A stretch of 10,930 bases of DNA from CAYLMG01 sp964464635 (GTDB taxonomy: Bacteria; Planctomycetota; Phycisphaerae; Sedimentisphaerales; Anaerobacaceae). Where the stretch lies: contig CAYXGT010000090.1 in the NCBI GenBank assembly GCA_964464635.1, positions 1 through 10,930 of the forward strand, given 5' to 3'. The notes under the pieces were generated by a model. The model ran no database searches. It was not told where the DNA came from and saw only the letters and a program-made list of their open reading frames with translations. Positions 6,705 through 10,930 of the stretch are shown here, piece after piece (the stretch's first letter is position 1; every line of letters begins with the position of its first letter). The position numbers and the translations under genes were made by a program.

Positions 6705-7744
6705 ACTGCGCAAAATGTAAAGAATTGTTAGTCGGTTTTCTCGAAGGCCTGGTCGATGAGGCCGAAAAGAGGAGAATCAGCGAGCACGTCAAAAGCTGTG
6801 CCAACTGCACCGCAGAGCTTGAAAAACTCGAGAAGCTTCACAAATCTCTTATAAGCAACGGCGAGGTTCTTGGAAAAAGTGATTTAGAGGCTGAGGTTTT
6901 CAACCGGATTCTTCGGGAACAAAAAGAGAAGCTAAAAACTGCCGGCCAGGCCGGTCAAACTATTAATTTCTGGAGAATGATTATGAAAAGTCCAATTATA
7001 AAATTTGCCGCAGCGGCGGCGATAATACTCGCGGCAGGAATACTCATCTTTGTTGTTGAGCCTGCAACCGTAAATCTCGCACAGGCCGCTGAAAGAGTCA
7101 GACAGTTCGATACCCTTATTCAACGTGAACAGAGAAGCGTTTATGCCATCGGACAAACGGAGCCGGGTTTTATTGCAAACGCGACGAAATATGTCTCTAC
7201 AGATTACGGCTCAGTCGAAGAGCAGTATGACCCGGAGGGCAACCACATAACGACCACTTATCTGCTCAAGAAAGAGCAAAAGATTATTACCCTTATGCAT
7301 GAAGGCAAAATGTATTTTGTTATAACTTTGGAAGGTACTGCTCTCGAGTTGCCCGAGGGCATTGATGCCAGAAGTTTAGTTGAATGTATAGTAACAGAGC
7401 AGAATCCGAAAAAGCTCGGCCGAAAAAAAATCGATGGCCGGATGGCAGAAGGCTTCGAAGCTGTTAATCCCGAAGCAATGGCTAAGTTGTCCGAGCTTAG
7501 CGGCGGAATGATACCTATCGGTGACAGTACCTGGCGGCTCTGGATTGATGTTGAGACGAAACTGCCCATAAAAATTGAAGGTGACTTAATATTCGAAGAA
7601 GGTCCACTGACAGGCTTCACAAGAGCCCAAATGAAATTTGAAACAACGAGCCTCGAATGGGGTGCCGAAATAGACGACAGCATTTTCGAACCTGATATCC
7701 CGGATGATTACACGCTCGTCGATGCTTCAAATTTTACACAATAA
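6701..7744 (+). CDS. Zinc-finger anti-sigma factor with extracytoplasmic LolA/RseB-like domain (unit 1)
   Basis: This is a membrane-bound regulator that should hold the preceding sigma factor inactive. Residues 1-50 form a zinc-binding anti-sigma domain: C3/C6, then H29-x3-C33-x2-C36. A basic linker leads to a single membrane segment (about 98-119) with the anchor WRMIMKSPIIKFAAAA. The outer part (about 125-340) resembles LolA/RseB-type lipoprotein-sensing folds. It shows LGRKKIDGRMAEGFE (239-253), LWIDVETKLPIKIE (280-293) and FEPDIPDDY (329-337), blocks shared with the unit 2 partner. The gene overlaps its sigma factor by four bases. The layout suggests RseA and RseB functions joined in one chain, with an envelope signal read by the outer domain; the ligand is unknown. 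An internal GGAGA (6972-6976) precedes an in-frame ATG at 6983. Confidence 0.85.
   Translation: MNCAKCKELLVGFLEGLVDEAEKRRISEHVKSCANCTAELEKLEKLHKSLISNGEVLGKSDLEAEVFNRILREQKEKLKTAGQAGQTINFWRMIMKSPIIKFAAAAAIILAAGILIFVVEPATVNLAQAAERVRQFDTLIQREQRSVYAIGQTEPGFIANATKYVSTDYGSVEEQYDPEGNHITTTYLLKKEQKIITLMHEGKMYFVITLEGTALELPEGIDARSLVECIVTEQNPKKLGRKKIDGRMAEGFEAVNPEAMAKLSELSGGMIPIGDSTWRLWIDVETKLPIKIEGDLIFEEGPLTGFTRAQMKFETTSLEWGAEIDDSIFEPDIPDDYTLVDASNFTQ
6972..7019 (+). repeat. Conserved anchor block, copy 1, with possible internal start
   Basis: The block begins GGAGAATGATTATG and continues through AAAAGTC, TTATAAAATTTGC and alanine codons. It matches 8645-8692 and 10692-10739 at nearly every base, including silent positions, whereas flanking DNA of the three genes does not match. 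GGAGA (6972-6976) is six bases before the in-frame ATG at 6983 (Met95), a good ribosome binding site spacing. Confidence 0.6.
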
Positions 7745-7772
7745 AACAACAACACTTACAGCCAAAAAGCTT

Positions 7773-7816
7773 GCCCCCGCATTTTGCTGTCGCACGACAG
7801 CAGCGGGGGCTTTTTT
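7773..7816 (+). terminator. Strong intrinsic terminator after unit 1 (copy A of a repeated element)
   Basis: GCCCCCGC (7773-7780) pairs with GCGGGGGC (7803-7810). Inside, TGCTGTC pairs with GACAGCA around a GCAC loop, leaving a four-base ATTT bulge on the 5' side. Six T residues follow (7811-7816). It lies 28 bases after the anti-sigma stop and closes the unit 1 operon. An almost identical element follows unit 2. Confidence 0.93.
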
Positions 7817-7837
7817 ATGTGCCAACAGGACAATTTT

Positions 7838-7866
7838 TTGATATATTCTTCAGAAAGCTGTATTTC
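7838..7866 (+). promoter_or_regulatory. Weak promoter candidate for unit 2
   Basis: TTGATA (7838-7843) and TATTTC (7861-7866) are spaced by 17 bases, just downstream of the unit 1 terminator and about 65 bases before the unit 2 sigma gene. The -10 box matches only 3/6. A promoter is expected somewhere in 7817-7932 because the preceding terminator is strong, but I see no confident ECF-type GGAAC...GTC pair. Confidence 0.22.
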
Positions 7867-7932
7867 TTGCGCCCATTTTGGAAAAGCAGATGCGTCAAAT
7901 AAGCAGAAGCCAGCTGGTATTGGAATTTAGTC

Positions 7933-8460
7933 TTGGAAAGAAATTTGGAAACGAAAACAGATTTGGAACTTATTGAAGCTGCTTTTGACGGCAATGTCGA
8001 AAGCTTCGGCGAACTTTGCAGCCGATACTACACTGCTATGGTAGCACTTGCTCATTCAAAAGTTAACGACAAAAACCTTGCAGAGGATATTGCTCAGGAA
8101 ACCTTTACAAAAGCCTGTTTTAAGCTCAGGTCGTTAAGAGACAAAAGCAAATTCGCATCGTGGCTCGGAACAATCTGCAGAAACGTTTGCTTGGATATGC
8201 TGAGAAAAAGTGATAATTATGAAGACAACGACTTGTCAACGATATCAGCCGGGCAAAAAACAGAGAACCTCGAAGAAGTCGAACGGATAAGAACGCTGGT
8301 AACACAACTTCCACCGAAAATGCGAGAGATTATCTACCTGAAGTTTTATAACGGAATGACTTACGAGAAAATATCACAGGTTCTGGGGATATCGACAGAG
8401 GCGATTAACGGCAGGTTGAGACGGGCCAAAAAGCTGATTGCGAAAAGATTAAAAAGTTAG
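7933..8460 (+). CDS. ECF-type RNA polymerase sigma factor (unit 2)
   Basis: This 175-residue ECF sigma factor has region 2 at about residues 24-92 (SFGELCSRYYTAMVALAHSK, then DIAQETFTKACFKL and FASWLGTICRNVCLDMLRK). Region 4 lies at about 120-172 (LPPKMREIIYLKFYNGMTY, then ISQVLGISTEAINGRLRRAK). The frame is closed by a stop at 7900, and no ATG occurs before 8038, inside region 2. The start must therefore be a rare codon: TTG at 7933, or TTG at 7945, which has GGAAAG four bases upstream and gives a start METKTDLELIEAA typical of the family. A weak start may keep expression low. The membrane-protein gene follows after 12 bases. This protein diverges clearly from the unit 1 and unit 3 sigma factors, so the array is not a recent triplication. 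Confidence 0.92.
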   Translation: MERNLETKTDLELIEAAFDGNVESFGELCSRYYTAMVALAHSKVNDKNLAEDIAQETFTKACFKLRSLRDKSKFASWLGTICRNVCLDMLRKSDNYEDNDLSTISAGQKTENLEEVERIRTLVTQLPPKMREIIYLKFYNGMTYEKISQVLGISTEAINGRLRRAKKLIAKRLKS

Positions 8461-8472
8461 ACGGTGACAATT

Positions 8473-9834
8473 ATGAAAGAGCAGGATAATAACCTGGATG
8501 AAAAGATTTCAAAGTCGATTAACGGCGGAAAAGTCGAATTCGATTTTGAAAGCTGGAAAAGCAAAAACCCCGAAGCAGTAAAGGCTTTGCGGGAAGTTAC
8601 CGAAAGCAGCAGCGCCAAATCGCCAACAAAAGATTTGAATTTATGGAGAATGATTATGAGAAGTCAGGTTATAAAATTTGCGGCTGCTGCGGTGATAATA
8701 TTAGCCATTTTCTTCGGATTGCCGTTTCTAAACACGAACAACCATTCGGTTAGCCTGGCGGGTGTATTAGGAAAGATGCAGCTTGTAGATGCGTTTACGT
8801 ACAATATAAATATGGTCACGACAGGTAATATGCAGCCGGGTATGCCTAGCGGCCCTTTGAATATGGAAGCTACAGTCCTGATGTCAAACGATTACGGGAT
8901 AAAGATGGACAACAAGATTGAGATGGCCGCAATGGGCTTAAAGATGAATCAGCAAATATATGTTGTGCCGGAAGATAAGTCAATATATATGATTTTACCC
9001 GAACAGAAGATGTATATGACTATGGAGCTCGACGAATCCTGGCTCGAAGAGATAAATAAGGAAGACCCAAGGGATGTAGTCAAGCAGGTTCTCAAATGCC
9101 AATATACAGAGCTTGGAAAATCAACTATCGACGGTATCGAGGTCGAAGGTTTTGAATCGACTGACCCTGCATATGCGGGCGGGCTATCGACAGATGGAGA
9201 TTTAAAAATAACGCTGTGGGTGGATTCACAAACGTGGCTGCCTGTACGTATGGAAATATATATAAAGGTCAGCGAGCAGATGCAGATGGAAGGAACCCTC
9301 GAGGATTTCGTATGGGACCTGCAGATAGATGCAGGCGAGTTCGAGCCGATTATACCCGAAGATTATAAAAATCCACTGCCCGGCGGAATTAAGATACCCG
9401 GTTTCAGCGAAGATGCAGCTTTGGTAGGGCTTCGAAACTTCGCACAGGCAGCAGACAGATACCCGAAAAATCTGAATATGCTGAGCCTTATGCAGGAAGC
9501 TACGGCCTTTAGGGACAGTGTGCTGGATGAGAACACCGAAGAAGGCCGCAAAAACATAGAAGAAATAGCGCAGATGTCAGAAGAAGAACGCATACGGGAC
9601 GGAGCTGAGAAGATACTGCCTTTCCAGTCGCTGGCTATGTTCTATATGAAACTCGTTCAGAACGGCAAAGAGCCTGTTTATTACGGCCAGACGGTCGGCC
9701 CTGACGATACCGATAAGATTCTGCTGCGATATAAGACCGGCGAAAACGAGTACCGTGTGATTTACGGCGACTTGAGTGCCCAGACTGTTGACGGTCAGGT
9801 TTTAGCTGAACTTGAAAGTCAGACAGGGCAATAA
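8473..9834 (+). CDS. Membrane-anchored anti-sigma-like protein with LolA-like domain and extra C-terminal module (unit 2)
   Basis: This is the probable partner of the preceding sigma factor, 453 residues from the ATG at 8473. I chose this ATG because GGTGA (8463-8467) sits five bases upstream; a GTG at 8464 is part of that site and a less likely start. Residues 1-57 are short and charged (DFESWKSKNPEAVKALRE) with no cysteine or zinc site. The membrane anchor LWRMIMRSQVIKFAAAAVII is at about 57-76, with the membrane segment ending near 86. A LolA-like outer domain follows, sharing LGKSTIDGIEVEGFE, LWVDSQTWLPVRME and FEPIIPEDY with the unit 1 protein. The last 140 residues form a further module ending in LLRYKTGENEYRVIYGDL that unit 1 lacks. 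Whether it truly binds the sigma factor is inferred from position. An internal GGAGA...ATG lies at 8645-8658. Confidence 0.75.
   Translation: MKEQDNNLDEKISKSINGGKVEFDFESWKSKNPEAVKALREVTESSSAKSPTKDLNLWRMIMRSQVIKFAAAAVIILAIFFGLPFLNTNNHSVSLAGVLGKMQLVDAFTYNINMVTTGNMQPGMPSGPLNMEATVLMSNDYGIKMDNKIEMAAMGLKMNQQIYVVPEDKSIYMILPEQKMYMTMELDESWLEEINKEDPRDVVKQVLKCQYTELGKSTIDGIEVEGFESTDPAYAGGLSTDGDLKITLWVDSQTWLPVRMEIYIKVSEQMQMEGTLEDFVWDLQIDAGEFEPIIPEDYKNPLPGGIKIPGFSEDAALVGLRNFAQAADRYPKNLNMLSLMQEATAFRDSVLDENTEEGRKNIEEIAQMSEEERIRDGAEKILPFQSLAMFYMKLVQNGKEPVYYGQTVGPDDTDKILLRYKTGENEYRVIYGDLSAQTVDGQVLAELESQTGQ
8645..8692 (+). repeat. Conserved anchor block, copy 2, with possible internal start
   Basis: This is the same block as at 6972: GGAGAATGATTATG, then AGAAGTC, TTATAAAATTTGC and alanine codons. 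The in-frame ATG at 8656 has GGAGA six bases upstream. Initiation here would give a protein starting directly at the membrane segment, without the cytoplasmic N-terminus. Confidence 0.6.
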
Positions 9835-9866
9835 CTACCGGCTATTAAATTGAAACTGAAGGCAAA

Positions 9867-9910
9867 GCCCCCGCGTTTTGCTGTCGCAGGACAGCAGCGG
9901 GGGCTTTTTT
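9867..9910 (+). terminator. Strong intrinsic terminator after unit 2 (copy B of a repeated element)
   Basis: GCCCCCGC (9867-9874) pairs with GCGGGGGC (9897-9904). Inside, TGCTGTC pairs with GACAGCA around a GCAG loop, with a GTTT bulge, and six T residues follow. It differs from the element at 7773-7816 at only two of 44 positions, both outside the paired stems. Sequences flanking the two copies are unrelated. It ends the unit 2 transcript. Confidence 0.93.
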
Positions 9911-9956
9911 ATGCGCTGTAAAAAAAAAATAAAATATTAGGTGTTGCGCAAAGCCG

Positions 9957-10526
9957 GTGTTCAACGTTTATAATAGTGAGTCTTCGATAAAGCGATTGAA
10001 GGAACCGTTATTGGGTAAACATAATCAAAGGCTTTTAGAACTCCTTGAGCAGAAAGGTAAATCTCTTCATAAGCTGCTTTTTCGGCTTACGCTCAGTGAA
10101 GAAGCAGCCGAGGAGCTTTTGCAGGAACTGTTTGTCAGGCTTGGCAAATCAAAAAGAATTTCAGATATTGAGAACCTTTATGCATATGCGCGCAAGACAG
10201 CGGTGAATCTGGCCTTTGACTATTATCGAAGAATCAAACGGAATACCGTATCGCTTGACGGAATTGAAGAAAATTTGTCCCGGACAAACAGTCCCGTAAC
10301 GGAATTGATGAAAAGTGAAGAGATTTCGGAACTTCTTGATGCGGTCAGTCGATTAAAAGGCAATTTAAGGAAAGTAGTTGTTATGCGTTACATTGAGGAG
10401 CAAAGCTATGAAGAAATCGGTGAAGCAATGGGGACAAGCTCTCACCAGGCGCGGGCGCTATGCTCTCGAGGTATAAAGAAGCTCAAGGAGCGGCTCAGAA
10501 CAGGTACAGGAAACTCAGTGTTATAA
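9957..10526 (+). CDS. ECF-like RNA polymerase sigma factor (unit 3)
   Basis: This 189-residue protein is a more divergent ECF sigma factor. Region 2 spans about residues 34-95 (SLHKLLFRLTLSEEAAEELL, then ENLYAYARKTAVNLAFDYYR). Region 4 spans about 128-180 (LRKVVVMRYIEEQSYEEIGE, then AMGTSSHQARALCSRGIKKL). The frame is closed by a stop at 9930 and contains no early ATG, so GTG at 9957 is the most upstream reasonable start. AGGTG (9939-9943) is 13 bases before it, too far to be ideal. A TTG at 9996 would also keep both domains. A TAAAAT box (9930-9935) just beyond the unit 2 terminator might be the -10 element, with no convincing -35. The partner gene starts 11 bases after the stop. Confidence 0.87.
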   Translation: MFNVYNSESSIKRLKEPLLGKHNQRLLELLEQKGKSLHKLLFRLTLSEEAAEELLQELFVRLGKSKRISDIENLYAYARKTAVNLAFDYYRRIKRNTVSLDGIEENLSRTNSPVTELMKSEEISELLDAVSRLKGNLRKVVVMRYIEEQSYEEIGEAMGTSSHQARALCSRGIKKLKERLRTGTGNSVL

Positions 10527-10537
10527 GGACATAAAAG

Positions 10538-10930
10538 ATGACAGAATTTAATGAAAGAAAAATCGAAAAGGGATTCGAGAACATTCGCAGGCTCGAGCCA
10601 TCGGAGCAATCGGCAGAAAAGGCCGTACAAAAGGTAAGAGAAAGATTAGTGGATTTTGAAAATGAAAAAGGTAAAGCAGCTTTCAATGCAGGGAGAATAA
10701 TTATGAAAAGTCCGATTATAAAATTTGCGGCTGCTGCGGTGTTTGTGATAGTTTTTTATCTGGTGTTTGCCAATTTTGAGTTTAAATCATCGGGGGTTGC
10801 GTTCGGTGAAGTATTTAACAAAATAGGTGATGTTCAAAGTATACATGCCAGAATAGTTCAATCCGGGAAAATGCAAGAGCTATGGGCAAAACGGCCAAAT
10901 AAGCTAAGGATAGAGTATGATGATGGTAAT
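10538..10930 (+). CDS. Membrane-anchored anti-sigma-like protein, 3' end beyond the window (unit 3)
   Basis: An open frame of 131 codons runs from the ATG at 10538 to the window edge without a stop. AAGGA (10525-10529), overlapping the sigma stop codon, lies eight bases upstream. Residues 1-50 are charged and helical in character (ERKIEKGFENIRRLEPSEQS) with no zinc site. The anchor GRIIMKSPIIKFAAAAVF (53-70) leads into a hydrophobic segment ending near residue 79. The outer part starts with VAFGEVFNKIGDVQSIHARI and continues as KMQELWAKRPNKLRIEYDDG, which fits the start of a LolA-like lipid-binding fold (cargo or outer-membrane lipoprotein sensor type). Position and layout match units 1 and 2, so it is the likely partner of the unit 3 sigma factor. 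The internal GGGAGA...ATG at 10691-10705 repeats the feature of the other two genes. Confidence 0.75.
   Translation, partial: MTEFNERKIEKGFENIRRLEPSEQSAEKAVQKVRERLVDFENEKGKAAFNAGRIIMKSPIIKFAAAAVFVIVFYLVFANFEFKSSGVAFGEVFNKIGDVQSIHARIVQSGKMQELWAKRPNKLRIEYDDGN
10692..10739 (+). repeat. Conserved anchor block, copy 3, with possible internal start
   Basis: The third copy is GGAGAATAATTATG, then AAAAGTC, TTATAAAATTTGC and alanine codons. From TTATAAAATTTGC through the alanine codons it is base-for-base the same as copy 2. The in-frame ATG at 10703 has GGGAGA upstream. The earlier ATG of copies 1 and 2 is ATA here, while the second ATG is kept in all three. Confidence 0.6.

Noticed and set aside
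7258..7683. A 141-codon minus-strand frame opposite the unit 1 anti-sigma gene
   Set aside because: It lies opposite conserved LolA-like motifs and has no recognisable protein features; a shadow frame.
1..10930. CRISPR array, tRNA, rRNA or insertion sequence
   Set aside because: No regularly spaced repeats, cloverleaf-like segment, transposase motif or terminal inverted repeats were seen in any intergenic stretch.

Overview
The window reads as bacterial chromosome, most likely from the Planctomycetota (Phycisphaerae / Sedimentisphaerales type). The basis is the serial arrangement of ECF sigma factors with membrane-anchored partners that share a W-R-x-I-M-K-S-x-I-I-K-F-A-A-A-A anchor and a LolA-like outer domain. 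This taxonomic call comes from family recognition, not from a search. All ten genes lie on the + strand and no RNA gene or CRISPR array is visible.

Region 1 (1-3902) is an AT-rich, probably horizontally acquired restriction-modification module. A 321-base leader holds degenerate tandem duplications, a perfect 7+1+7 inverted repeat and promoter-like boxes. It is followed by a 980-residue N6-adenine DNA methyltransferase with its own recognition domain. Touching its end is a small gene with a PD-(D/E)xK nuclease signature, which is the likely restriction partner.

Region 2 (3903-6053) has an abruptly higher G+C content. A good sigma70-type promoter precedes purC (SAICAR synthase), whose stop codon directly abuts the GTG start of a 12-helix MFS exporter resembling the fosmidomycin-resistance (Fsr) family. 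The two form a tight operon of housekeeping metabolism and efflux.

Region 3 (6054-10930, continuing beyond the window) is a tandem array of three two-gene units. Each has an ECF sigma factor followed by a single-pass membrane protein with a cytoplasmic N-terminus and an extracytoplasmic LolA/RseB-like domain. Only the first partner carries a classical zinc-binding anti-sigma domain (H-x3-C-x2-C). The other two have short unrelated N-termini. Units 1 and 2 each end in a nearly identical branched-looking GC-rich terminator (42 of 44 bases identical), so each unit is probably a separately controlled transcript.

The strongest unexplained signal is a block of about 50 bases at the anchor of all three membrane genes. 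It is conserved at the nucleotide level, including silent positions, and contains a well-spaced GGAGA...ATG. It could be an internal translation start producing sensor domains without the anti-sigma part, or a recombining cassette.
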